Shown here piece after piece: positions 32,982 through 44,335 of a DNA stretch of 64,000 bases. Within the stretch, counting starts at the first letter, position 1; the number at the start of each line of letters is the position of its first letter. The DNA is from Mesorhabditis belari (Eukaryota > Nematoda > Chromadorea > Rhabditida > Rhabditidae): the NCBI GenBank assembly GCA_958450365.1, contig CAUEEP010000899.1, positions 310,001 to 374,000 of the forward strand. Reading direction: 5' to 3'. The notes under the pieces are model-generated. The model was not told the origin of the DNA. It saw only the letters and a list, made by a program, of their open reading frames with translations, and searched no databases. Made by a program: the position numbers and the translations under genes.

Positions 32982-35900
32982 TCACAAAGGGATATTGTCC
33001 AATTTTTCTGAACTCCACACTCCTTCGTCTTGTTTGATGAAGCACTGGAGCTCGGCGAGAATCTCTACGAAACGCGGTCGCTCGCTCGGATCGCTTTGCC
33101 AGCATTTGGTCATGATATCTTTTCTGAAACATTTGTAATATTCAATTCCGATTATTGATCCTATGATTTTAATGATAATTTTTCCGAATTATTTTCTACT
33201 TAAACTGCTAAAACTATAACTTGTAGCCGATCAAATTGATCAAATTATTGAATCATTGAATTATTGATCAGAATTGATCAAATTATTCTGAAAATTTTCA
33301 CAAAAGGCTACTTTTTGAGTGTTTAAAAGAGACAGGTTTGTTAAAGCTTTTGAGAGGATTTCAAAAACGAACAGAGTCGAAGAGACATCGATCGGGATCT
33401 CCAAGCGGAGTCCCTTCAGCAAATAGTGACATAGCGGGGTGGCTCCCTCTCCGACTTCCTTTGCATAGGGTGCTTCACCCAGAGTGGTCACCTCCCAGAT
33501 GAGGACGCCGAAAGACCAACTATAGCATGATTTTTTTTCATTAAACACCATTAGGAAACATGAAAGTCATAAACCATAAAGCAAGCTTGAAATTCCAAAA
33601 GTGCCCCAATCAGAAGAACCAGAAATCTCATAAACGCAAACTCTCTCTACTCGTCAAAAAGTGGGGGTTTGTAAGAAATTGTGTGCTTGTTTCAGCTTCA
33701 GCTTGTAGCTGTCTTGCCCCCGCCACTTATCCATAAGAAATAAATTGGCATACATCCTTCAATTTGCATACGAACTAAAAATTCGATTTTGCGTCGATTG
33801 AACGAAGATATCAAAAAACGGATCACAGATTGTAACCCAGATATCTCGCGTTACAGGCCTCGAGGGCAAAAACCGAAAACGGATTCGGAATCACCGTAAT
33901 CGATTCTATAAGATGGAGGTTTTTTAAAAGGTCACGGGCACCTGGCAACATTTCCTAGTTAGAATCTGGGCGAGCGCGGGCTTATGTGAATCTTGTAATC
34001 ACCGAGTAGAAGTAGGAATTTTGAGAAACTTTCAATTACAAAACTGTTCGAAATCATCAAAATAAAGAGTTGGCAAGTATGCTGAGAACTAAAGTTCACA
34101 TGAATAACATGGAAAGGATCGGTAAAATGTCTTTGCGGTTTATAGCAGACTTGCGGTTGTTCAATGTCATGTTTCTTCTCCCTTTTTTGCTTGACTATAA
34201 ACATCTCTGTTCTGCTCAATTTCGGCTTTATGGGGAGCCTAATTCAAGCTTTCTTCTGGACAAAGAGGTAGCATTCAAATACGTACACATCGGATTTCTC
34301 GGAAAAGCTCAACGCTTCAAGCACCTCCACAGCAGCCCAAGCGTCGTCGTTAATGCTCTCACATAAGGGCTCCTCATTTTTCACATTTTCAAAAGTTGCT
34401 TCCGAAAAATTGGAAAGCTAGAATTTGATTTTGAGCCTCAATAAATTTCTTTTATCAACTTTTGTCACTTTGTCACCGTTGAGCAAAACACTCTCGGCTC
34501 GCACTGAGCGATGGATGATACCGATTGAGGAGAGGTAAGCCTAAATACGAGAAAGTTTGATTTGGCTAGGGTTTGGGTTAAGCAGATAGTCTTAAACCAA
34601 TTTTGAGAGTCAGTTTAAGCTTTCGGGAAAAGTGGGGCTTTCTTTGTAGTTAAAACCGACTAGAGCATCACTGATTTCCAAGCAAATCAACGGAAGATCC
34701 GCTTTGATGAGCGCTGATTGATCCGCCTGAAGAAAAGCATTTTAAAACATTCAAAAACAAGGAGTCGTTATTGCTGAACAAAACAGCATTGCCCAAAAAT
34801 GATTAGCAAAAAAGTACAGTTCTTTGTTTTTGCCCAAGAACGAGGATCGAGTGATTTCCGTAGATAGCAATTCCACTGGAGCCAAACAAACAGTGGCCCA
34901 TCATTGGCGCATTATCTATTATTATTAACTATCTTGATCTCCTCAAAGCTGAAATTTTGCACTGAGCACTGAGCTGCACTCAGCAAGTTTTCCTATTTCA
35001 TCTTTTTTTCTGAATCCCAGCTCGCCGGATCTCAATCCTATGGATTATTCTGTCTGGTCCGTCCTTGAGGCAAAAGCCTGCTCAAAGTCGCATAAAAATG
35101 TTGAAAATTTGAAGAAAAGCCTTCTGACAGCTTGGGATGAACTCGATAATGCTTACTTGGTCGCCACCGTGGACTAGACTTGCTTATTGATATTATCGAT
35201 ACAAACGGCATGCTCGTGTTTGACCGTTCAGATCTCCGTTTCTACGCTTTGTAGAAAACTATGGAATCACGCGTTTTTTGCAAATATTGTTTGCTTCAGC
35301 CGTTGCTTTTACCCCAAAACGTATTTATAACATTTATAAATATGTTATTTCAACGCTCTCAAGACTGCCATTCTAGACACCTGGGGAAGGCTCGAGGCGA
35401 AGGCTAAATGATCAAATAAAGTATTAAGTGTTTTTTTCAGGTTAAAATAAACTGATTTCATAGTTTTTTACAAGTGAAAATCGTGTGTTGTACGAAAATG
35501 TACCTTTGACGTATGAAAATCCCGGTTTCTGTTTTTCCCTATTATTCTTATAACGAAATAACATATTTATAAAAGTTTTGGGGTAAAAGCAACGGCTGAA
35601 GCAAAAAATATTTGCCAAAAACCCGTGATTCCATAGCTTTTTTCTCCAGAGTATAGAACAGCGATCAAGCTACAAATTTTTTGATTGGAAAGTCAAGAAT
35701 GTTAGCTTTTAATTTGAATTTGATACATAGGGACTTTCAATGAGTAATCACCTCATAAACTTTATCGATACGTATCGATATCGAAAGTATTGATAAGTAT
35801 TTTATAATAGGCTTTTCAGGGCACCCACCTATGAGAATTTGCTATGTATAAAATCTCAATATTCTTGGCCTGAGCTGATATTCTTGGCTTTCCAATGAAG

Positions 35901-38900
35901 CAATTTGCAGCTTGATCTCTGTTCTAGAAACTGAGATCTGAACGGTCAAATATGAACTTGTATCGATAATATCGATAAGCAAGTCATGACCATGAGCACC
36001 TTTCCTAAACGTTTGACAGGCGTGCTCGACAAAAAATGATGATCGCTTTGAATCTAATTGTGAATTTGTTGTTCATTGATATCAAATAAAGATTTAAAAA
36101 CAAAAAAGTTTTTCTCTAAAGTTTAATTTTGTCGACCTACAAAGCTTTTTATCTGCACCTATAGTTATGGGCCAGCCTGTATTCACCTCGACGCTCCCCT
36201 CTGCACTCTCAAGCTTTCTCAGCTGCGATCGGAGATCTCCAAGTGAACAAAACTCGGTGAGTATCAACGTCCTCTCTTGCCCAGTCAAACAGCCCAATAA
36301 AGCGAGAAGATGTTCATGGTAGCCGATCGCTTTCAGTGTCTTGATCTCCATTAACATCCGTTTTCTGAATGGGAATTGTTTTCGGGTAAACAGATTTCTC
36401 TGAACACGAACTCTCAAGGGTTTTTAGCAAAATACATAGGTAACTTGGTGAGTACAAGCTGTTTGGCTTAACCCAGCAGGAGCCTGATCATGGCTTTTAA
36501 GCTAGGTCAGACACTTCAAATTAATTAGTAAAAAAACAGTAGGTAGTAAAGTGGATATGCCATATGTAGTAGCCGATTTGAAACAAAACTTTAAATGCTA
36601 ATTTCCAGCAATACTAAATGCAAATAAAACACATAAAAACTGACTGATCCACGTTTCTCGACGAGCTCTTCACCGCCACATCGTGGCCGCTGTTATTTTT
36701 TTTGGGAGGGAGATTGTCCTAGAACATGGCATATAAAGATCCTCTTTAGGACCGGATCACATTCGTTTCAAGACCAAATCCTATTTAGGACCAAATGAGA
36801 TCCTATTTAGGACCAAATGAGATCCTCCTCAGGACCGGATCAGATCCTTACGATCATTTTCTACAACAAGTCAACCACAAACCACTTCATAATGCTGCAG
36901 CTTTCCGTAATAAGAGCCTCGATTTATGGTCGCTTTTGCGCTCTTCGAAATCAATTCTTTTGTTGTCAACGATTTCTCATCGATTTCCCATTGGCTCCCC
37001 GAAACGGAACTGAAAGATTTTTGCTAAAATTAATGGAAAGCGTTTTGCAAACTCGTGAGCGCCGAGCACGCCTTGTTGATTGTGGGCCAGACGATCGATT
37101 TCTTTTGTGCTTTTTTGAGCTTTTTTGGGTCGAAATCGAAGTAGGAAGCTGAAATTTGCTAATAATACAGAGTTCGGCATAATGCTGCACGCTACAAAAG
37201 TATGATTTTCTCAAAAAACAAAAATCATTTGACAGTTTTCTCATTTAGATATTTAAAATCTACGGACATTTTTCCCCTCCATTCATGAGTTTGTGTAAAA
37301 ATTTAGAACTTCATTCGCTTCATATAAGACTTTAAACGCGATTGCTGCTCTCGAAAAAACGAGATTTGCCAAAAATGTGCCCAAGATAACCTCGCGTTTG
37401 CAATAATGAAGCTCCAAAAACATTTACTTTACTTAGTAATTACCGTATTTACTCGAATAGAAGACGGGCCTCGATTATAAGACCGTCTCGAATAGAAGAC
37501 GGGGTCAAAGGGATGATCGAAAAAATAGAAGACCGTCTCGAATATAAGACCAGTCTTATAATCGAGGTACCCTGTTTTCTATTCTGCGCGAAAGTGGACG
37601 TACTCAAATACGGGAAAAGAATAAGGGAATTTATCCAATAGGGTAAAAATATTATATTTTCATTCAATAGCACTATTTTTTTGATATTGTTCTACATATT
37701 GTATTAATAATTTTTTTTGGTACTCTTCCATTATACCTCCGCCATCTCCACATTTCCGTCATTTTGACTCTGATTATTTTTAATTATTTGATTATCTGAT
37801 CATTTTTATCTAAAAACTGGCGGGGTATAACGGAAATGTGGAGTTGGCGGAGGTATAACGGAAAAGTAGCATTTTTTTAGGGGATCGGAGGTGCTACGAA
37901 ACGAAAAACCTACAGTGCCGCCTTTAAACTCGAGGCCATTCGTTTTTCAAAGAAAAACTCGAAAGAGGCGACTGCTCGATAGTTTAAGGTGACTCCAAAG
38001 ATGATTCGAGACTGGACGGCAAAAGAGGAGTCGCTGCAAAAGGAATCGAAAGGAGCGAAGCGGTTAAAAGGAGGAGGGCGAATGCTTAAATTTCGCGCAG
38101 TCGAGGAGACCACTTATCGATGGATCAAAGAAAAAAGCTAAAAGTTTCCCGATGGATGGTTCAGGACAAAGCCAAGGAGTTTTTTCGCAAATCAAACCTA
38201 GATTTCACAAAGTCTTTCTCTGCAAGCAATGAATGGCTTGCGAATTTTTTGTGACGACAAAAAATGACAACAAGGAGTCCAACAGCGAGGATGATCAGAT
38301 TGTTTGTTTCCGCAATGGGGAAGCTGTTGAGAGTTGTCGATTCAAGCTGGATATTGCAAGATTGGAGGGAAGATTAGCAAAACTTTGTCAAGATATCGAC
38401 TCCGACGAGGATAGAAACAATGGAGATGAGAGTGAAAACGATTCAATTTCGAGCGCAGAGGGACTTGATGGAATTTGCAAGTTCCAGATTTAATAGAGGA
38501 TGACATTGAATCAAGTGAGAATGAAGAATAATGTTGTTATTACTGCTTTTTTAATTGTTGTTAATGTTGTTATTAAAGGTTGTTGTTGATAAATTTTGTT
38601 GTTAAGTGTTACAATAAATTTCTACCAAAGTTTTTTTTAAACGCTGGTTACTTTCCTGAAAATTTTCGTGAATGCAAATAATAAAAGACCATCTTGAATA
38701 GAAGACCGGCCTCGAATAGAAGACGGGGGCTAGGGGGTAATTGAAAAAATAGAAGACCGGTCTTCTATTCGAGTAAATACGGTAACTCTAAAAACGTATT
38801 CATGCAGAAAAAGACGCAAAAAGATTCTTTAGAGGCCCCAAACTCGAATTTAACTGTTTTTCAGCATTGTGCCGCATAGCATTTTTTGTACTCGGCTAGG

Positions 38901-40475
38901 GCTGTCAAAGTCATTAAAAATGTTACGGTTCTTCAATTCTATGTAAAATTACGCATCGATTTTTATGATTAATCGTGGTTTTTCAGCTTAGGCTAATGTA
39001 TTAGTCTTAGAAAGTCAAAAAGATGCATTAAGCGCAACACAATATATGTCGCACCCTGTATTTACAACTCTACAGATATTCACGTCGAGGGCTAAACTTA
39101 TACCAAGCTTGTTATGAGGGTTTGAAGCAGCTTTTTGAGAAACTGGGATCTTTAGGAAACCGGGACCGGTCCATTCACATGCTTGACTTACACGAATAAA
39201 GTTTTCAACAAATAAGCCGACACACAAATCGGGATCAGCAGCAACAAGTAGAAACTGGCGGTGGCGATTCCGGGGCGCCAAACTGTTTGGGCTTGAAATG
39301 AGCACAACTTCTCGTCGGTGACACTCGCGTTGAGGACGAAATTAGCAAAGAACGAGTTGTCGGATCGGTTCGGATTCGCCGTCCACCACAACTGAAATTG
39401 AAAACAGTTTGAGGTTTATAGATTTACTTTTTTTATTCAAAACTCAATCATGAAACTTCTCCTTGAACAATAAGCTTTCTGCTTTTGCGAAGATTCCTTT
39501 CTTGAGAGCTTTTTCACGAAGTGAGGTAAATAGTGTGAAGATTTTCTTTATCAATGAAAGAGTGGAGAAATTTTAAAGACGAAAGCGTTGACGGGTTTGC
39601 GTGTTTTGTGAGCTGTGATGTCGACTAATGGATCGCAAAGCAAAAACATTGCGTCAAGGCTTTTGCTTTTGAGTATTTTGAATAACATGTAACAGGTTGT
39701 AGAGTTCAATTGATAAGAAAATTGAAAGAATTATCTAATTGATAAGAAAACTCTTCAGAACTCTAGAATTTAGACTAGATCCCAGAATTTTGGTGTGTAG
39801 ACGTCAATAGGTGTCAAACGGAAATCACACATTGACCTCCTTAAAGCCAACTTTCTAACGAGTTCTTTTCATCATTGAATAGAGCTATTGAAATGATATT
39901 TAATGGTACAAATAATTGTGGAAAGGTTCGGGAAATCATTATAATTTAGACTATTGATCTATCGGTTGTCAAAACCTGAATAGTGGTGGCCACGAAATAG
40001 CAGTTTTCACTTGGACTCGTTTCGGTGATTCTGAACAAAAAGAGACACTTGTTTTTCACCAAATTTTCTTCAAACTCAAGAGTTTTGTTGAGTAGCGGCT
40101 GGTCGTGGAAACGATTCGTGATCGTAAACTCGAACCGCAACGATCCACCGGTGATTTGTTGGATTTGTGGTGAGACGAAGAAGAGCTCGTCTTAACTCGT
40201 TTTGTTTTGATAAGAGTTAAATGTTTTGATATCAATTTGTTGTCGAAGTCTAATACTTTCGAAATTGATTATGATAATTGATGGGAAAACAAACCATTCA
40301 ACGGGGTCAGCTCATAGATGACATTTTTGGGCTGCATTGAGTAATCGGGCCATCCATCGCTCTTTTCGATGAACACGAGGGGAAGGGATGCATTTAGATA
40401 GATGAAATCAATTGATTGGACAAAGTAGAGAGAGAAAAAGTTGAAGAGAGGAAGAAGCTTCAATCGATTGATCAT
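32982..40475 (-). CDS. Receptor tyrosine pseudokinase, right-arm copy
   Basis: Exons: 40475-40295, 40190-39976, 39391-39192, 37009-~36900 (3' end unresolved), 36689-36645, 36364-36187, 34726-34661, 34540-34460, 34417-34287, 33519-33373, 33123-32982. Architecture and degenerate motifs match the left-arm gene: HRS for HRD, NFS for DFG, VAVK kept. Exon 3 is 15 nt shorter, an in-frame loss of five ectodomain residues just before the membrane helix. Other differences are scattered substitutions (for example TTLGD to TTLGE in the C-lobe). The large exon 3-4 intron contains the pogo-like insertion, and the intron after the alpha-C exon contains mariner plus a nested element. Two nearly equal copies with open frames suggest recent duplication or gene conversion. 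Confidence 0.75.
34889..36183 (+). mobile_element. Mariner element, deletion derivative, split by a nested insertion
   Basis: The left end near 34889 (CAGTGGCCCATC) and the right end CAGGCTGGCCCATAACTATA (minus, 36183) bracket a plus-strand frame reading PSSPDLNPMDYSVWSVLEAK, KNVENLKKSLLTAWDEL and NAYLVATVD then stop at about 35176. This is only the transposase C-terminus, as at 2967-3484. The remainder (35986-36183) carries the shared AAATCTTTATTTGATATCAA tail. Confidence 0.75.
35177..35985. mobile_element. ~0.8-kb element with ~70-bp TIRs nested in mariner
   Basis: The terminal repeats GACTTGCTTATTGATATTAT ... TTTGACCGTTCAGATCTC and the complement of GAGATCTGAACGGTCAAA ... ATATCGATAAGCAAGTC extend about 70 bp. 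The interior is AT-rich and non-coding. A shorter, decayed version is in the left arm from about 19833. Confidence 0.75.
37443..38782 (+). mobile_element. Non-autonomous pogo/Tigger-like element, TA duplication
   Basis: The ends CCGTATTTACTCGAATAGAA and TTCTATTCGAGTAAATACGG are flanked by TA, and the left arm has the unoccupied site (AGTTAATTACTAAG near 18380). The plus strand encodes a CENP-B/pogo-like DNA-binding region with stops: KTYSAAFKLEAIRFSKKNSK, GGGRMLKF and SFSASNEWLANF. It then jumps to a C-terminal stretch (IVCFRNGEAVESCRFKLDI, acidic tail). The whole DDE domain is deleted. Tip sequence resembles the full-length element at 57258-59486. Confidence 0.85.
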
Positions 40476-40864
40476 TTTGTTGGTTGGTTAGTGGGGAATT
40501 GGTGAAGAAGTGTTTTAGAAGTGAGAGAGAGGGTGAAAGCAAAAATGATAAGTACTAAGCTTTTGCTTTGAGGAAAAAGGAGGATTATTGATGGGAGAGA
40601 GTTTTGGGTTGTTGGAGAGTTTTTCTTAAATCATCACCATGCTAAAAATACCCAAAACTTTTCTTTTCTTTTCAAAACGTCTTGATTGATTAGGTGAGGT
40701 GATCTTTGACGTTCTTTGACGCTGTCAATTTGCGGTATTCGCAATTTAACACTAAAACAACATATCAAATCGAATAGTTTCGCCCATATTACATTTATAG
40801 AGGCAACTGTACAATAGATTTATACAAAACACCTAGAAATCTTAGCTACAGTAAGACGACTTCT

Positions 40865-41137
40865 TCAGCTATTCACTTCGAGCTTCTTTAAGGCACGGAT
40901 AAAGCTGTTGTACTTGCGACAAAAAGTGGAACGATCATCACCAAACTGTTGATGCCACATGAAATCGTCCAAGTAGTCGGTGTATCGATCATTGCTTCGA
41001 GAGTGTTGATGCCATGTTTGGCTTTGATCATCTTTTTGAACCAATACCACTGGCTCTCGACGTTCTGTGTGTGTGATCCGGTCATCGGGTTCACGAAATT
41101 GATTTGATGATTGACCGTGAGGTAGGTTTGAGGCAGC
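40865..41137 (-). pseudogene. Merlin / ISXO2-like remnant (right arm)
   Basis: Same HTQNVESQWYWFKKMIKAKH and YLDDFMWHQQFG blocks as at 15540-15700, here split into two frames by a 2-base insertion (AACACTCTCGAAG against AACACTCGAAG). Confidence 0.75.
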
Positions 41138-41222
41138 GGACTTCTTCACCGCAAAAGAATGTGTCTAAACTGTCGAAACGACGACAGGAAGCGTTACGTT
41201 ACCCGTTAGGCTACCTCGCTAC
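41138..41222 (+). repeat. Snap-back junction at the end of the right arm
   Basis: The right arm reads in reverse complement up to GGTTTGAGGCAGCGG, then continues with ACTTCTTCACCGCAAAAGAA to GGCTACCTCGCT in the direct orientation of 15417-15503. The same Merlin segment thus occurs inverted and then direct at the breakpoint. Confidence 0.8.
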
Positions 41223-43060
41223 CTCGCAAAAAAGCTAGGACAGCAATTGTTGCTCGTTTATGTGAAACTATTGATTTTCCCCCTGATTTCGTCCCAATTC
41301 TGTCCAATCTGGCTCTCACGAACGGCCCCGATCACCTCGGTGTCGAGACAGGAAATTTTTCCCGGCTTAAATTGGACAGTTTTCAAGGTTCGCGCAAAGG
41401 TTATTTGCAAGTAAAATGGCCATGACACTTGTGTTCTTTTTCAAAAACGAATGGCCGAATGAGCTTAACTCTTTCGAACTTTTAGCCATGTAAAGGTAAG
41501 AAACGTATGACGCGTCACTTTCGGCCCCCAAAGAAAATCGGTCGGCTTACGTCGATAATTCCCGGTCTTTCCGTCGATAATTCCCGGTAACTAGGAGGTT
41601 TTCAGAAAAGCATTCAAAGCTTTTTCGTATAAGTTTTGACAAACAAAAAATGTTTTATCAAAATTGGGGATTGTTTTATTGAAAAAAATATAGCATGCCT
41701 TCAAGATTAGAATTGTTTTTTAAAGTTATTTGAGGCCTTGCTAAAAACAACTCTTCAACAATTAACTTTTTAACACCGCCGCTGTACTCTCTGACATTAT
41801 GTATGCTTACAATTTGCTTAAACTGAGTCACAAAGACACAAAGGGGGGGGGGGGCACACATTCGATTTTCGATTATATGGGGCATTCGATCATGAGAATC
41901 TCAAAAATCAACTTGGGTTTAGATGTTTTTGTGTTAGTTTTTGAAATACTGATGCTTTACACAGCCATATCCGTCGTAAGTGACCTATTTGGCAAAACTT
42001 GCAAGTTTGGCTAGTGAGCCACTTGCAAGTAAGGTCCAAGTGGACGCTTGTGAAACCCACTTGCCACTTGCGCACTTGCAAGTGGACGTTGGTGAAAGTC
42101 ACTTTTCGCAAAAACTTGCGCACTTGACCCCCACTTGCAAGTTTTGGCCAAAAACTTGCAAGTGAAGACGTTGGTGAAACCGGGCCCAAGACAAATACAT
42201 ATGCAATCTTGCCATTTCAAATCGAAAGAACTAAACAAACTTGTTTGAATAAAATGTGTTTTTGCAGCTGTGTTTTTGGAAAATTTCAAGAGACACCAAG
42301 CGACACAAAAGAACCAAAAAACTAAACTAAAATTGTTTGGCCAAGCTTTGTTTTCATGTTCCCTCTCTGATAATGGAATATGCAATCGAAACACCGTTCC
42401 AATCGACGATTTCATTCTTCTTTCTTCTTCCAACTTTCAATTCTTCCAACTTCCAGCTTCCAACTTCCAGTTTGAGAAAATTCAAAGTCATCAAAGGAAT
42501 CGCCATCAAGTGCTCTGCGATTTCTGCAGCTAGTACATGAAAGAAATCTAGTTTGAAATCAAAACAGGAAATCATTTCGTTAGCTTTGTAATTTCTAGGA
42601 TGATCCAGTAGGATCAATCGGCCATCGTCTTCATTTTTGAAAAAATTTGGTAGCACAAGAAAGGCAGTTAAAAGAATTAGCAGTTTGGGCAAGTTTTCAA
42701 CACTGAATTTAAATGTTGGAATGTACGTTACTCAAGAGGACTTTGTTCCATTATTTACGAGTCGACTCCAAGAAATTACTCGTAGAAAATAAGTGCAGCT
42801 TTCCCCTAAAATCAGTCAAAAATCAGTCAAGAAAATGAAAGTGAAATTAGGTTGGGGCTGGAATTTTCCCATGTCTAGTCTACAACTTAGCTGACAATAA
42901 ATAATAGTGATAAATATTGAGTTGGCAAAAAAAAGTCTTCGGAACGATTTGAACTCGGATTTCGCAAAAACCAAATCCACGAATTCAAGAACACTTTATT
43001 CTACTATTGACAAGTCGACTTCAAGAAATTACTTGTAAAAAAGGAATGAATAAAATTGTG
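41223..43060. other. Unique stretch without recognised gene
   Basis: No convincing exons. It contains a run of 13 G at about 41841-41853, the palindrome cluster at 41990-42190, a pyrimidine-rich stretch of CTTCCAA-type repeats at 42415-42480, and two imperfect 60-bp repeats (GACTCCAAGAAATTACTCGT at 42770 and GACTTCAAGAAATTACTTGT at 43020). Confidence 0.5.
41990..42190. repeat. Cluster of ACTTGCAAGT palindromes
   Basis: The self-complementary 10-mer ACTTGCAAGT occurs five times in about 170 bp, with related CACTTGCGCACTTG and AAGTGGACG(C/T)T units between. It looks like a foldback repeat rather than a gene. Confidence 0.7.
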
Positions 43061-43068
43061 CTTTTACT

Positions 43069-43760
43069 AAAGGAAAATTCTTTCTACATACAAGTTTTGT
43101 AGTTTGAAAACAGCTGAGAATGGAAGCGTGACTGGTCGGATTGGGCTCATTTGAGGGCCTGAAAAATGGACTATAAAACTCCAATCAAAGATCTTTTGGT
43201 ACAGAAATGTAGACAAGAATTCAGGCTTCAATTCTCTATATAACACTTAGGCTTTTGAATTGATTGCGACGTTTGGCATGAAATCTGCTGAAAAGATGTT
43301 TCCGTGATTTTAGCGCACCTTAAAATTTCCGGTCCCAACGGAGACTACCACATTATCATGGCTTTCAATTAGCAAACAATTTTCCCGATTTGTTGGAACG
43401 ATTATCGATCATCCACTATATTTTAGTTTCCAAGAATTTTGACTGCTATTTTAGCGCCGATTTGATGCTTGATTTTGGTTCCTAATAAAGTCTTTTTAAA
43501 ATGTACTTGAAATATTTCATGATATGAACCAGATTTATTCACCCATCCCTAAACAAAGTACAACAGTAAGAATATAAAAAACAAGACATACACACACTCA
43601 GCAACCCTTTGCAATTCTTTGGCTTTCGTTGAAGCTCGAAAGTTTTTGGGTGATCGCCTGGAAGGTCGGTTTGGGAGACAGGCTTTCCAACAGGAGATCT
43701 TCCGAACTGGAATTCGGCATTCGTCAATGTCAACGATTCCAAGGCGGTGATCAAAGCATC
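43069..43760 (-). pseudogene. Extra copy of receptor kinase last exon and 3' flank
   Basis: Nearly identical to 25053-25590 and to 44318-44830. The last-exon frame (TTCGGAAGATCTCC, NRPS) is broken by indels. The sequence upstream (43720-43800) is unrelated to the real last intron but matches the plus-strand fragment at 55200-55290. This is a tandem 3'-end duplication. Confidence 0.7.
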
Positions 43761-43984
43761 GTAGGACACCAAGGACGCCAAGGACATTGATTTGAAAGCA
43801 ATAAGTGTAGCACGCTTCACCGTCTCGCAAACGATCAGCCGAAATCACTACCGCTTCAGGACCCAATACTGGGGTCGCATTTGTGAATGAACGAGGAGGG
43901 TTGGCTTGAACCCTTAATCTAGATGCGTTGAGAGAATTGATTGGGAAAATTAGGCGAGCCGTAGCCGAACGTGATTCGCTGCCC

Positions 43985-44335
43985 TTTTAAGGGATCTCCA
44001 CGGAGAAGTTCACGACCATGCCAGTTGTCCAGAACTTCGCAAAGTCCCACGGGCAACAGCAACAACAAAAAGGTGGTGGCAAACAGAACACATTCCAGTC
44101 TGTCCCACAAAAGGCGCACAATGTGAGGCAAAATGCTTGCGGCTTTTGCCGAACGCAAGACACTCACTGGTCGACTGAGTGCTACCTGCCGGTACAAGAG
44201 CGCTGGAGAAAGGCAAAAGAGAACTGTGATATAACTGTCTGCGAGGCGGACATGGTTTGAACCACTGCCGATCAAAAGCATGTAGCACCTGCAACATGCT
44301 ACACCACACACCGGAAGCGTGCTGGAGACTGGTCG
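43985..44335 (+). pseudogene. BEL/Pao retrotransposon gag fragment with zinc knuckles
   Basis: The plus frame has a Gln/Gly-rich stretch, then CGFCRTQDTHWSTECYLPVQ and RWRKAKENC. After a one-base shift it continues NCLRGGHGLNHC and ACSTCNMLHHTPEAC. Three Cys/His knuckles of this spacing, with H(W/H)T.EC, typify BEL/Pao gag proteins of nematodes. No protease, reverse transcriptase or LTR is nearby. It lies between two copies of the kinase 3' flank. Confidence 0.75.

Larger units (their letters stand above)
32540..41137 (-). repeat. Right arm of the large inverted duplication
   Basis: Mirror copy of about 15500-24330. Arm-specific material is a 1.34-kb pogo-like insertion (37443-38782). The arm ends at 41137, where the sequence folds back on itself (see 41138-41222). 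Confidence 0.9.

Noticed and set aside
36817..37152. 111-codon plus-strand frame (and 18681-19007 minus)
   Set aside because: Antisense to the pseudokinase glycine-loop exon and its tandem-repeat intron; no motif.
42011..42433. 140-codon minus-strand frame
   Set aside because: Generated by the ACTTGCAAGT repeat cluster; the predicted repeats (LASAQVASGF-like) follow the DNA repeat.
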